NCBI GenBank assembly: GCA_947179485.1
Contig: OX359246.1
Coordinates: forward strand, 4,278,001-4,342,000
Origin: Allacma fusca
Taxonomy: Eukaryota > Arthropoda > Collembola > Symphypleona > Sminthuridae
DNA: 64,000 nucleotides
Direction: 5' to 3'
Below the pieces are notes generated by a model, which saw nothing but the letters and a program-made list of their open reading frames with translations, did no database searches and was not told the DNA's origin. A program made the position numbers and the translations under genes. Below, in pieces: positions 22,858-34,476 of the stretch; positions within the stretch are counted from its first letter, which is position 1, and each line of letters opens with the position of its first letter.

Positions 22858-23163
22858 GGGAGTTTGTACAACAATTGCCGCGCCAAAACTTATAGAACTT
22901 ATGTAACTTATAACATCAAAATGACGTCAATTTCGCTGGTCACGTGACACCTACGTCACTTTGCCTCACGTATAAAACTTATAAGCTCGCTCTATAAGTT
23001 TCAGTCTTTTCGTGCGGAGTGAGTCCCTCCAACGTTTAAAGTTTGCCTGGACTTATATTTGGCGCTAACTCTGACACGCATCGAGTAGAACTTATGGAGT
23101 TAAACTTATAAGTGTGCGTATAAGTTTTATAAGTTTGGAGCGCAGAAGTTTGTACAAACTCCC
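22858..23163. mobile_element. 306-bp MITE with TA target duplication
   Basis: Perfect 14-bp inverted ends GGGAGTTTGTACAA and its complement are flanked by TA (22856-22857 and 23164-23165). The other two copies of the duplicated block lack it (compare about 4907), proving insertion after duplication. The interior repeats ACTTATAAG-type palindromic motifs at least six times. The superfamily is probably Tc1/mariner by TA target, but the ends are not ones I can name. Confidence 0.88.
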
Positions 23164-25006
23164 TATTATCACAAGTGTGAGTGTGAGTTGAAGGATGAGT
23201 GACAATGGGATTCAAGTAATGGCCGAGTCAGTATAAGTTAAAAGATTATTGAAAGACCAATGATACATTTTATAAACACACGTATAATAAGTCATGCATT
23301 AGTTCGAATCTTTATGTCAATCAAAAAATTTTCGAAAACTATTGGTTTACGCAGGAGTGGATACAAAATCACGTCTGTATAGTCTAAAAGTCTCAGTACG
23401 TTTGTGCAGGAATTATATTCTTTTTGAATGAATGAACAGGAACAGAATCAAGACATCGGAGTTAAAAATGCTTGCAGTTCTTCGGATTTCACGATTGCTC
23501 CAGAAATCGGTTTTCTAGATTTAAAGTAATCCGAATTAATATCAAAACTCCATCTTAGGACAACTTGTCCTGACGAGACGGGCCAAGTTTTAAATGATTT
23601 CTTACTTTGGAAAAATATTTTGAAATGTTGGCAAAACAATTTGGTGTTATCTAATGTCCCGCCAAATTTGTTATTAGGATACCGAAATTCGTTTGACATG
23701 ATTACAAATTCTATAGCATTTAAATACCTTCTAAATGAGCTATTGTTGATCAAAATTCGCTAACTTTGTCAAAACTTATTGCCATTTTTCGAGTGCCATA
23801 AGGTTCCCCTAAAAAAGGTTTTTCTAAATTTTGAACACAGGTTGATTTGAATTCTAATTTGCAATTTTTTTAAAAAGCTTGTTCATTTGTCCTCAGGGGG
23901 GTGGGGGAGGTCCAGGTCTCAGAAGTATCCTTGTTAGCCAAATAAATGTTAAAAGTTTATACAAAATTTTTGTTTTTATGATTAGCACGCCAAAATGTTT
24001 CCTACGATGTAGGTACGATATTTTTAATTAACTATACAAGTAGTTCAATATACCTGTGGATTATTTGTACTAAATTTCATGCCGTTTGAGCCTCGTGATC
24101 ACCTCGACATAAAATTATATGTTTTCTAAGCGGTAGCCAGGCCACCCTTGGCCCCAACTCCATAAAAAATGGTTTCAAATTCAAAGAATCTCTCGAACCT
24201 ACTAGTATTCTTCATCAGGTCAAAATTTATAGTGATAGAGGCTAACGCGACATTGACTTTGAGCCACTAAACATTAAAATTGGTAGGAAGTTGAGGTCTT
24301 GTATATATTTGCAATAGTGCAAGTTGTTGTCAGACGAGTTAAAACATTCGCATACATATATCGATTTACTTTTTTTACGGCCTAGAGGCAGCTGTCCACA
24401 GGTATTACGTATGACTCAACATGATTATGTATATATGATTTTTTATGTTATAAGTAATTAATTAACGCTAAAAGTGGTATGTCATTTCCCTGTTTGAAGT
24501 CACAAACACTTTTTCCACCCACGCTGCGCTTCTCACATGCTTTACAGAACTCCCGATGCCCTCAGTTTAATATTCATTGTATTTGTACAATAGTGAAGTA
24601 TTGAAATGGAATATTTTCCCACAAGGCAGGATAGGATGTAAGGTGCAAAGTGAGTTTAGAAACTATATGGCTGTGATGTCATGGGATTTTCAGCTTAAAA
24701 CAAATGTTTTTTTATCGGTATGCAGTAATTTGTTCTAGTTAGGCTTTTTACTTATGTTTTTTACGAATGTTAAAATGGGTGCGCATATTCATGTTTTCCT
24801 CAGGTAATGTGGAAGAATTTGTGCCTTGTAACAGTACAGGCTATAGAATATTTCGGTATCACTTTTATTCAGAACATTCAATAGGTTTTTTGGAACATTA
24901 ATGTCCGAAGCATGGAGTACGTACTGCTTCCTCACATCCTTGATAATTTAGCTGTTCATTATTAACCTATACTTGCCTCGTAGTCCATTGAGGCCGACTG
25001 GGGTTT

Positions 25007-26446
25007 TTAAAAAGGAACCCCATATGTAATTCTGAATAACTCACCAGTGGCATCTGCTGAGACAATCAAGTGACCCTGCTTGTTAAAGACAGCATTGACA
25101 GGGCGGAAGCAGGAGCTGCAACTGCTCAGATTTTCCTCAAAAATCACATCAATCAATTCTCCAGTGGGCTCCTTGGTAGCCTTATTGAAAGGAACCAGAG
25201 CAACCTTGTACCCGACCTTATTGTCACTATTCCAGGATCCGTGGAAGGCCACAGCAGCGTCTCCGATCATCGAGCATGGGAATGCTCCTGTCAAAGGGGC
25301 GTCGCAGTTTTGACCCGCAAAGAAGTCAATTCCCAATGGGGCAGTGTGAGCTGGCATGGCAAGTGCGGGGGGACGGTTCTGTATAAAAAGGGTTTTTTTG
25401 TACAATACGTTCCTAAAATTTTCCTTGCCAAAATTTCTAAAAGGTTTAATTTTTTAAGACAAAATAGTATGCTAATTTTTTTTTTTACATTGGCCACATT
25501 CTTGCAGAATGCATCGGTGTGAACCCCATCGTTCATGAAAGTGGGCCAAGCGAATTGTGTACCACCTTCGTAATTGCGCAAGTCATAGGTACTGAAACAA
25601 TAAGGATATCCATAGTGCTGGCCAGGGGCCTGGTCAAACCTATTCATCTCCTCAGCGGGGTTCCCGTTATGGATATCTCCTCCTAAATCAGCTCTGTTAA
25701 GCTGATCAGCACCATTTTCCACTCCATAGAGAACACCATCAAGGTTAAATCCAAGACCAACTTCGTTTCTCAGACCATCGGCAAACACCTTAGAAAGTAC
25801 AGTACAATTTTTTTAACATATATACATTTTAAGATAATTTAAGAATTATTCCTGATCTGTTGCCCTATTATATTAGAATTTCTTAGGAATTTAGAAAAAG
25901 GATCCTCTTTACCTCCCCAGTTGTAAATTCCAAGGGTAGATTCGAGAGGGAGCTGAAACGACGGATCCTAGCTCGGTCAGAGTTGTTATCGATATTGGAG
26001 CCGGATCCGACGCTGACGTAAAGTCTGCCTTGAGCATCGAAGACCATGGTACGGGTCCCATGACCTCCAGTTGGGATCCCTCTGATAACTGTCTGAGCTT
26101 GAGCGGTCACAGGGGTCCTTTGACCTGGGGTATACGGCCAACGATAGACAGTAGAAGAGCTGGAGGCATACAGGAAACCGTTGTTGTAAGAGATCCCATG
26201 GTTCAAGCTCAAGCCGGATCCATTAACAAGGACCTCGTTCGCAACCTCACCATTGGCTCGGTCGTAAATCACCCGGATGCTACTGGATTGGGTGGAAATA
26301 GCGAGGAGATCCCCAGTCTCGTCAACGTACAAGCCCCGAGCACCCGCTACCCGGGTGTATTGTTGGGCATAAAAAGGATGGTTTGCTCTCCAGGCACTCG
26401 CGCAGGTGACGGCGAGGGCGAGGGCCAAAATCAGAGAGAATCTCAT
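25007..26446 (-). CDS. secreted PQQ-type sorbosone/pyranose dehydrogenase (AA12-like), gene 1
   Basis: Three exons on the minus strand: 26446-25913, 25788-25489 and 25378-25007, joined by short phase-0 GT-AG introns (124 and 110 bp), giving about 401 residues. A signal peptide (MRFSLILALALAV...) is followed by a beta-propeller of the glucose/sorbosone dehydrogenase type. Hallmarks are GRLYVSVGSGSN in exon 1, GLRNEVGLGF (about 183-192), NPAEEMNRF and YGYPYCF in exon 2, and HGSWN (324-328) and RPVNAVF in exon 3. Such enzymes oxidise sugars with pyrroloquinoline quinone and are best known from fungi and bacteria; a horizontally acquired origin is an inference. A paralogue lies at 35897 and three broken copies elsewhere. 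The start matches that of the paralogue. Confidence 0.85.
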
Positions 26447-26559
26447 TTTAGTTGTTCAAATTTTTTGTTGAAGGGAATAAAAACAACCTCCTGGGCTTGT
26501 TGCTTGAGTAGAAGTGATCCAATCAGGATTTTCCTGATGGAATTAAAACTTGATAATTA

Positions 26560-27517
26560 AACTGTAGATAAAGTCCCAACGACAGGTGTTGGATAATTGT
26601 ATATTACTGATAGCAAAAAAATCCCTACAGTCCATCCTATTTACACTGACCAATGGTGTATGTTTCTTTGAATAGTTTTTGATTCATTGGCAAATATTTT
26701 AATTTACAGTGTACCGTATTTACTTCCGCTCTGAAATAAACGCCCATATTTTGTATATACAAAATAGACCCTGGTTGCAAGGATAGTGTTCAGCGAAAAA
26801 TAAATTAATAATAGGGTCCTCAGGGGATGCTTACGCTAACTCTTGCAATCACAATAGTAGGCCTCTACAAGAGTATAGGTAAATACTGTCTCATTGTTAG
26901 GCGGAGTCCCATTAAAAGAGTATTTAGTGTTATTTTCTAGCATGTGGTCAACAATTAAAATACACACCGTAGCATTATAGTGGGGCAAAATCTAAAGAGA
27001 TGAACTGTGTTGGAGCATTAAGAGATAACATTAAAGAAGGGGGGAGCCAGGATAAAGTTCTTCGACTGTACGGTTCTGCCAATTTGTCAGACTTGGGAAA
27101 CTGACATAGGGATAATTGTGAAAGAGTTTTTTTATCTCTGTGTTGAATAAAACCCAATCGCAAAGAACCCTATTGTTTTAAGTTAATTGTGTATACAATG
27201 TTATTTTAAGATGAGTGATCCATCATTGATCATGTGAACACATCCGTAAATATACACACGAGCTTCTGGGTTTGACACATATTAAGCCTTTCACACTTGC
27301 ACTTGAGCTAATAGAGCTCTTGAGGATCTGAAGGACTTTTCGTTGCTTCATTGCCTCGTGGAAGGTGCTTATGTATGTGATTGCTGGCGGTGCCTGCATG
27401 ATGATATCATGGAAGTAGTACGACATCCTATAGTGTTGATCTATAAGCTGCAATAATAAATTACATATAGCATTTTTAGGAGTCGTATCATTGTCTAACA
27501 ATTTTACAGGATTCAAT
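26560..27517. other. non-coding stretch, no supported gene
   Basis: No gene supported. A minus-strand frame ending at 27223 contains an acceptor-like TTTATTATTGCAG (about 27451-27463) and a 75-residue open stretch, but no donor, partner exon or known motif, so it is left uncalled. Confidence 0.35.
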
Positions 27518-27525
27518 CGACTTGG

Positions 27526-28095
27526 CAAAGGTGTCCACCTATCCTATTTATAGGCCTATATATAGGATAAAAATAGGCAGGATGCAAAATCCAAGTAATT
27601 ATAGGTAGTAAAATAGGGTGCAGGAATTACCGCTAAAATTAATCCTATATTATATGTAGGAGCTGCAAGAGTTCACTTTTTATTTAGGAACAAGGTAGAC
27701 AGTTTGCGAAGTTAAAAATAGGCATATTTAATAGTCTATTGACAAATTTGTGAAGGAATGATTTGATTTAACCTTAAAATAAATCTCAAAAATATTCTTC
27801 AAATACGTGACATTTTAGTAGTTCGATTTTTTTCATGTGTTACGATTGCACGTACATACATAGATGATTTTTAGTTGAAAAAATAAGCCTTTATAGGCTA
27901 AAAAATAGGTCTTTGTAGGCTAAAAAATAGGCCTTTATTGGCTAAAATATAGGCAGAAACATAACAGGAATATATATGTAGGCAAATAGGTAGGTAATTT
28001 ATTTTTGATAAATAATGTAGGTTAATATGTAGGGAAGGCAAAGCTGCAAAAAATATGTATTATTTTAGGTAGGCTGAACCTTTTGGACACCTTTG
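27526..28095. mobile_element. hAT family-A element, 570-bp non-autonomous copy
   Basis: Ends CAAAGGTGTCCA and TGGACACCTTTG, with a perfect 8-bp duplication CGACTTGG (27518-27525 and 28096-28103). Interior is dominated by TATAGGC / AATAGGC motifs, as in the arms of the family-A element at 16456. No coding frame. Confidence 0.93.
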
Positions 28096-28103
28096 CGACT
28101 TGG

Positions 28104-28725
28104 AGTATTAGATGGTCTCTACAGGCATTGAAGATTATATTCATGAACGTTTTATTTCAGGAACACTCTAAAGAGGAGAATTCTTATCGTAACATTTTTT
28201 CATGGTATATAGATCCGGTCTTGGTCAAAATATCAGGTTTGTAGCAAATCCTTTTGGGATTCGTTAACGTGATGCAATAGCTACAGACTTAGGTAATGCT
28301 TATATTGCATAATGTCACTTAAAATTAGGTCGTTTTGATTCCAGTTTCTAAATATTTCATTCTTTATGTTGTATATTTGCAAAAAGAGAGCATATTTTAG
28401 GATAGGATTGCCAGCTGGAATTTTGTGCCAGCATTGGATAACAGATTTCGGTCCCAGTGGAAAAAGAACACGATTACATAAAACCTTATCAAATTCATCC
28501 AAATTTTTGCAGAGTTACTCCTCATAATAAAACTCAGATGAATTCAATTTTTAAGGAAATTACTGGTGAAGTAGTTTCCGAGAAAACTCAATTTTAAAGA
28601 TGTTGTGAATGGTACGAGAATGGAAGGACACTGTGGAGCAATGATACAGTAGTGTATTATTGCCACCTAGTGGTCATTTAAGAAAATATACAAGAAAGCA
28701 AATGGCCAGGAATAACTATTATCAC
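28104..28725. other. non-coding stretch, nothing recognised
   Basis: A 73-residue minus frame at 28281-28502 has no motif or splice context. Nothing else is seen. Confidence 0.35.
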
Positions 28726-29970
28726 CAGAGCTGCGCTCAAGTACAAGTATTACTTGACACGTACCAAGTCGGGTTAAGTTCGGGTCAAGTTCGGGTTGAG
28801 CTTTTAAATGTAGGTGATAAATAGGGTCAGGTACAAGTAAAAGGGGAATCCGAACTTGGTAATTCAAGTCGGGTAAATTGCAAGTGCAGGTTGAGAAATT
28901 ATACTTGCATCAAAATATCTTGCAAGTGCGAATCTGAGCTCATAGAATACCTGCACCCGAACGTGTAAATGCAAGTATTATTTCAAGTATTTTGATTCTC
29001 AATAAAACGATTTTTCAAATGCCCCACCGGTTCAGTCATACTTTTTCCCGAGAACGAGCTGCTTTCGCGCTCATAATGAAAACGTTACGGTATCGTTAAG
29101 CATACGCATTACTCCGCAATGTTTGGAGGATAAGGACTAGACGAGGGTTCCGTTTGCTTTCGGATTCACACTTCATAGTACACGGGTATTGTAAGTACAT
29201 TTATTTTTTTATATACAAATGAGTTCTCGTGCTCAGAAATAATATTATAGAATTAACAGAAACGGGTCATTCTGCAAAACCGGAGATTGAGAGGACTTTC
29301 AATTCTACAATTGCCCATCAAGATTTTACATATAATGGGAGTAGAGAATCTTTATGAATTTAATTACTGAAATTAAGTACTTATAATTTTTAATTATTGG
29401 ATTTTTTATAAATGGTGTTCGCTTCTTCAAATATCGCCTGTTAATGTTATCAGACACTGTTCATACTTGTCTTTGCATAAAGGGATGGTTGAAATTTAAG
29501 AAACGCGACGATTATCTCAAGCTGAGAGCTACTGCGGTAGTGCAAAGAATACTGGGGGATGCGTAATAATAGCTGCAGCAATCAGTTTGTTTGTAATTAT
29601 GTAGAATAAATATGACCACCTCACTATAACTTCTTAACATCAATCTTTTGTTTTATTAAAATATTCCCCACAATTTGTTCCGTAAAATGTAATTTTCGTT
29701 GTGTTGCAGAAATTATAGTATGAAGTTTTATATTTTAAAAAATTACTTGTAATACTTGAAATTCAAGTTCGGGTTCAAGTTCAGGTTCAAGTTCGGGTTA
29801 CACAATTTTGGAACCGAATTGCAGGTATTATTTCAAGTTCAGGTAGCTCAAAATATACTTGGTTAAAATTACTTGAATGGTCAAATACTTGACAAGATTC
29901 AAAATACCAAGTTCGTGTCCATGCAAATTAATACTTGCTAGTTCAAGTGCAGGTCAAGTTCAAGCTGTCA
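28726..29970 (+). mobile_element. hAT family-C element (CAAGTTCGGG type) with transposase tail
   Basis: Left end CAGAGCTGCGCTCAAGT equals that of the complete element at 48296. Both flanks (28740-28990 and 29740-29970) are packed with CAAGT/AAGTTCGGG motifs. The right end is degraded and no target duplication was found. Around 29450-29570 the plus strand encodes CLCIKGWLKFK followed by about 25 residues and a stop, closely resembling the tail of the miniprotein at 62747-62903. This is the C-terminal end of a hAT transposase. The catalytic core is missing. Confidence 0.8.
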
Positions 29971-30647
29971 TGTTGTTCAAAAAATCATGCTGTTGTAATA
30001 ATACATAATGACATTTGCAAAACAACGCTTCCCCTTTGCATTCACCCAAAAACCACTTGGGCGTGGTATATCGTTACAAAGTGACAATTTTGAGGGGCGA
30101 CGCCAGCGCCCCTTATGTGTTTCGTATGCTCTTAACAAATTAAGTTTTTTTCGTAACGTCGTTCTGTGGACATGATAACTCAGGGTCCCATTATTAGATT
30201 TTGTTGAAACATGGTCAATCTATAATGTTCCGGCAATAACCTTTAACGAGTTCGTTGATAAATTCATTGGAACAAACAAACATTTATACATTTTAAAAGT
30301 GTGCTTAAAAATTTTGTTAATACAAAGTAAGATATAATAATTGTCTTAGAATAGTCACGTTTTCTAAGTACAAGCTTTGATGTTCCTTTACCTGCTTTTA
30401 TAAAGAGCGTGACCTGCGATTTTTTTTGTATAGTGATTACCACTAGTATTCGCGTCATATTTTGCCGCTGTTATATCCGGGCATCACTTGAGGTCTACAT
30501 TTTATCTCTAAATTGCATTTGGAAACGTTTCCCCCGATTTTATCTGTCGAAAGCAGCGCTGATTTTTAATTATGTTTTGTTGCTTCCTGTGTGAACCATC
30601 ACGTATTTATTTCCCTGGTTTCATGTTACATTTTGCGGGTCCATCGG
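29971..30647. other. non-coding stretch, nothing recognised
   Basis: No gene seen. A GAGGGGCGACGC / GCGCCCCTT inverted pair near 30092-30115 may be the edge of a decayed GGGGCG-type element. Confidence 0.35.
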
Positions 30648-31475
30648 ACGATGTTAGGCCAACTGCCACCTACAAAACTGCCACCGCGGCCAACTGCCAC
30701 CTGGCCAACTGCCACTAGGCCAACCGCCACTAGGCCAACCGCCACTAGGCCAATTGCCCCTTCCTTTAAAACAGAAATATTTGGCCAACTGCCTCCTGGC
30801 TTAATGCCACCATGACCAACTTCCACTTTCATTGTTAAAGTCTCATACTAATGCACATGTTAGAGCCCCTTGTTAATGTACATGTTAGAGATCGATGCTA
30901 ATGCACGTGGTAGAGACCCATGTTATTGCACATGGTAGAAACCGAGCGTATGATTTTATAATGTGACTGAGCATAGGACTGTAACCTGTGACTGAGCATA
31001 GGACTTTATAATGTGACTGAGCATAGGACTTTATAATGTGACTGAGCATAGGACTTTATAATGTGACTGAGCATAGGAATTTATAATGTGACTGAGCATA
31101 GGGCTTTATAATGTGACTGAGCATAGGGCTGTAACCTGTGACTGAGCATAGGACTGTAGCCTGTGACTGAGCATAGGACTTTATAATGTGACTGAGCATA
31201 GGGCTGTAACCTGTGACTGAGCATAGGACTGTAGCCTGTGACTGAGCATAGGACTTTATAATGTGACTGAGCATAGGACTGTAACCTGTGACTGAGCATA
31301 GGACTTTATAATGTGACTGAGCATAGGAATTTATAATGTGACTGAGCATAGGGCTTTATAATGTGACTGAGCATAGGGCTTTATAATGTGACTGAGCATA
31401 GGACTGTAACATATGACTGAGCATAGGATTTTATAATGTGACTTGAGGAATTTTGGGGCAGTTGGCCTAGGGGCA
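30648..31475. mobile_element. possible inverted-repeat element with GGCCAACTGCC motifs
   Basis: TTAGGCCAACTGCC at about 30650 and GGCAGTTGGCCTA near 31463 are inverted ends. GGCCAACTGCCAC-type motifs repeat inward from the left end (30656-30800). The layout matches the hAT elements nearby (short motif continuing the terminus), but I found no target duplication. Most of the interior is a 25-bp minisatellite. Confidence 0.6.
30850..31443. repeat. 25-bp minisatellite with two unit families in one register
   Basis: Four units of AATGCACATGTTAGAG type start at 30850, 30875, 30900 and 30925. The array then switches at about 30950 to units built on GTGACTGAGCATAGGACT, alternating between TTATAAT and GTAACCT endings, about 19 copies. 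The 25-bp spacing never slips at the switch. Because 25 is not a multiple of three and the units lack stops on the minus strand, several frames stay open; these are not genes. Confidence 0.92.
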
Positions 31476-31492
31476 GTATTAAGCAATTCATG

Positions 31493-31802
31493 TATTTTCT
31501 TACATCTTCAGTAATTTAGCTTCTGGAATGAATTCACGGGCCTTTGTTTATGTAGCGTAGTGAGGCCTACAGCCATTTAAAAAGGGACCCCATATGTGAC
31601 TCTGAAAATCTCCCCGGTAGCATCTGCACAAACTATAAGATGACCTTGTTTGTTAAAAACTGCATTCACAGGACGGAAACAGGAGCTACAACCCATTGTG
31701 TTTTCTTCAAAAACTGTCAATAAGTTCTCCTGTGGGATCCCGGGTAGCGTTATTGAAAGGAATCAAAACGACCTTGTACCCAGTCTTAATACCACTTTAA
31801 GT
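31493..31802 (-). pseudogene. dehydrogenase exon 3 fragment
   Basis: The minus strand matches the last exon of the dehydrogenase genes, ending in the same ATGGGGTCCCTTTTTAA-type terminus (GVPF then stop), and extends into the shared 3' flank. One base is missing near the GELID motif, shifting the frame, and no exon 1 or 2 is found beside it. A dead partial duplicate, probably made before the nearby gene at 35897 diverged. Confidence 0.8.
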
Positions 31803-32301
31803 GTACTTCCCACATTTGTAAATATATGAAGTAGATTTGCTACTATTAAGTGTGTTTACATAGCTACCTGTTAATTGATACAACCAAAGGAGGCAGAGCA
31901 ATTACCTGCACTTTTATAATCACAGACCCTCTTTTGAAATATTATCACTAATACAATGTGTTCTACATATTTGGATGTATTTTCACTTTGGTGCAGTTTT
32001 ACTGTATCATTTGTACAACGTAGTGGTATTTCCTGCTTTGGTAGATTTATTATTATCTTAAATTTGGAATGGGAAAAATAATATGTGTCATCTTTTGCGT
32101 GAGGAGGTTTCGCGGAATGCCACATTCATTTATTCACTAAAGTATACTTGCATAAATAATTATTCATTCAACAGAAAGAGAAAAATTATAAAGTATAACA
32201 ATTCCCATTTAGAATTGATAAATTGATTGCACTATGTGCACTATAAGCATTTACTTATGTACATAACCAAAACAAAACGGGTTTTGGCAAAAAGGCATAC
32301 T
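31803..32301. other. non-coding stretch between pseudogene and HSD17B10
   Basis: No gene recognised. Presumably includes the 3' UTR of the next gene on the minus strand. Confidence 0.4.
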
Positions 32302-34173
32302 TTATGGTGGCAACCTCATAGCTCCATCTAAACGAATTACTTCCCCATTAAATAATGGATTCGATACTATCGTTTCGACAAGCATAGCATACTCTTCCGG
32401 GAAACCAAGTCTCTTCGGACAAGGGACTTGGAAGGCGGCTATATAACTTTTAACCTTTTCGGGTAAAGGGTCCAGTAGTGGTGTGTCAATCATTCCTGGA
32501 TTAATCAAAAGTAAGCAGCATCGTATTAGAACCAAACATGACTCCCCTGTTCAGGTTGATTGGTAAATTGGCTACTCATTAATTTAGTATTGATATCACC
32601 ATTTATTATTAGGTACATATGTCCTTCCATGCCTGTCACACTAAGAGTTAATACATCTAGCAGTTCTTTAGAATTTGTGTGAAAGAAGCTCACCTGGTGC
32701 AATAGCTGCTACACGAATTCCTTGTTGAGCTAAATCTCTCGCCAGAGGTAAGGTCATCCCAACTATGGCACCTTTGCTTGCAGCATATGCTACTTGGCCG
32801 ACTTGCCCTTCATAAGCTGATATACTTGCTGTGTTAATAATCACTCCACGAAGGCCATCTGGTCCGGGTGCATTCTGCCCAATTAATCCAACAGCCAGAC
32901 GGGTCACATTGAAGGTTCCTTCTACGTTGACCTGAGCGATTCAACCAATTTTTATGCAGTTATCCCAACGGGACAAAAAATCTTTCTTTTCTTTGGGTAA
33001 CTTACCGCTAACACATCGTAAAAGTCTTGAAGTTTATGCGGTTGACTTTTGTTGAAATTGTAAGTCTTAAAAAGACCTCCTATTTCCGCACAATTAACAG
33101 CCACGTCGAGCCTTCCAAATTTTTCCTTAGTAAGCTCCAAGGCTTTGACAACATCCTCTTCTACAGTCACCTAATACCGTAAAAAAAACCGAAAATTGAA
33201 CGGAACGTACAAAAACCAAATATTACGCAACACAGTATACAAGATACAATCTAAAGAATACAATAATCAATCAGCCATTAATTAATAGCAACCATCCCGC
33301 ATAAAATCAACTCCAAACACTCAATCACTCGTATAACTTCCTCGCCAATCCTCCACATTTCTACAACAGCTAATATTACAACTAATAATACAAACACCAG
33401 TGCCCACAATACAATCCAAATCCATATCCTCACTCAAATTCGCTCAGTAATTTACACATATTTGTGACACCATCATGTGTAGTCACAATACAAATTCAAA
33501 GCCGTTAACATTCCCTCGACCTACGTTTGCTGGAACAAATAAAGCATCGGGTCCCAAAGATTCGGCAAAGTTTGCTCCATCCGAGATTGGTAGATCTAAA
33601 ATGACAGCCTTTCCTCCTTGATTTATAAACCTCTGTACAGTAGCTCTTCCCAGGCCGGACGCTCCACCAGTAACTAATCCAACTAGGCCCTGAAATTCAT
33701 GAAATTCATTTTATATTAATTATTATTAGTCTCTTAACAGCGGACAGTTTCATCCAACCAAACACCATCCATGTCTTCAACTCTGAACCTATTCCTTTTA
33801 ATCCTCACAAGTTTCATATTTATCCCATATATAGTCAATCGAATATCAATCACTACAATAACACTACAAAGCAGTTACACACATTATAAAACAGCCCCAT
33901 TAATTCCACTAATAAAAATTACGCAAATAATTAATCCTTCCAAATCCAACCCGAATTAATTGTAAATACTTACTTATGTACAAATACACATGCAAAAATT
34001 ACCAACATCAGGATCTCATACATAACTCGAAAGCAATAATTAATTAATAACACGAAAAATACCGGCTAACTCATGACACACATCATAACATCAACATTAA
34101 AACACACAAAACATGAATAAAATTCAAAAACACCGTTCAAAAATCAATGTTAAAAAACACTTACCTTCAACAT
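32302..34173 (-). CDS. HSD17B10: 3-hydroxyacyl-CoA dehydrogenase type-2 (short-chain dehydrogenase)
   Basis: Five coding exons: 34173-34165, 33689-33525, 33170-33006, 32931-32694 and 32495-32302, all with GT-AG borders, giving 256 residues (human 261). The product is a mitochondrial NAD-dependent dehydrogenase of isoleucine and fatty-acid breakdown; in animals it is also a subunit of mitochondrial RNase P. Visible features: cofactor loop TGGASGLG (10-17), catalytic Ser149, Tyr162 and Lys166 in YAASK, and C-terminal [14 protein letters not shown]. The match to the animal family runs through the whole length. Odd: the usually conserved glycine of the NAG motif is Glu87 (VNCAEIGG). The first coding exon holds only three codons (MLK), as fits a compact N-terminal targeting region. 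Confidence 0.95.
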
Positions 34174-34476
34174 GTTCCCAGATTTATATTTTATTCCTGT
34201 GACGGTTCAACCATTCCAATTAAGGAACTTATTTTGTTAATGATTTTTGAAACCACTCACGCACACTCTGCTTTAGTTATAAATTTACCGCCTTTTTTCA
34301 CTCTCACATATTCGAATTAAATTTATTACTTTTTACTTACACATATGGCAAGTCAGCTCTTTCAATTCCAAGCTGTCCTGTGTCTCTATCAAAGATGGGC
34401 AATCTCAGAGCTATTGAGAGGAGCAGCACTCTCACTCGCTAGGCACACGCATTGCGTGTAGTGCGTCCTAAGTCAC
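34174..34476. other. upstream region of HSD17B10
   Basis: Probably holds the promoter and 5' UTR; no TATA box stands out. No gene on the plus strand. Confidence 0.4.

Larger units (their letters stand above)
20808..25198 (+). repeat. segmental duplication, copy 2
   Basis: Direct counterpart of about 2860-7100. It differs by a 306-bp MITE (22858-23163). Unlike copy 1, it leads into a complete dehydrogenase gene on the same strand, so this arrangement (dehydrogenase upstream of the S8 gene, both minus) probably reflects the ancestral unit. The non-coding part 23164-25006 has no gene I recognise. Confidence 0.85.

Noticed and set aside
27223-27528. 101-residue minus frame with an internal acceptor-like sequence
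   Set aside because: No donor, no partner exon, no known domain; part of the frame runs into the hAT-A end.
31056-31349. Minus-strand frame of 97 residues with a 25-residue repeat
   Set aside because: Product of the 25-bp minisatellite, which leaves several frames open.
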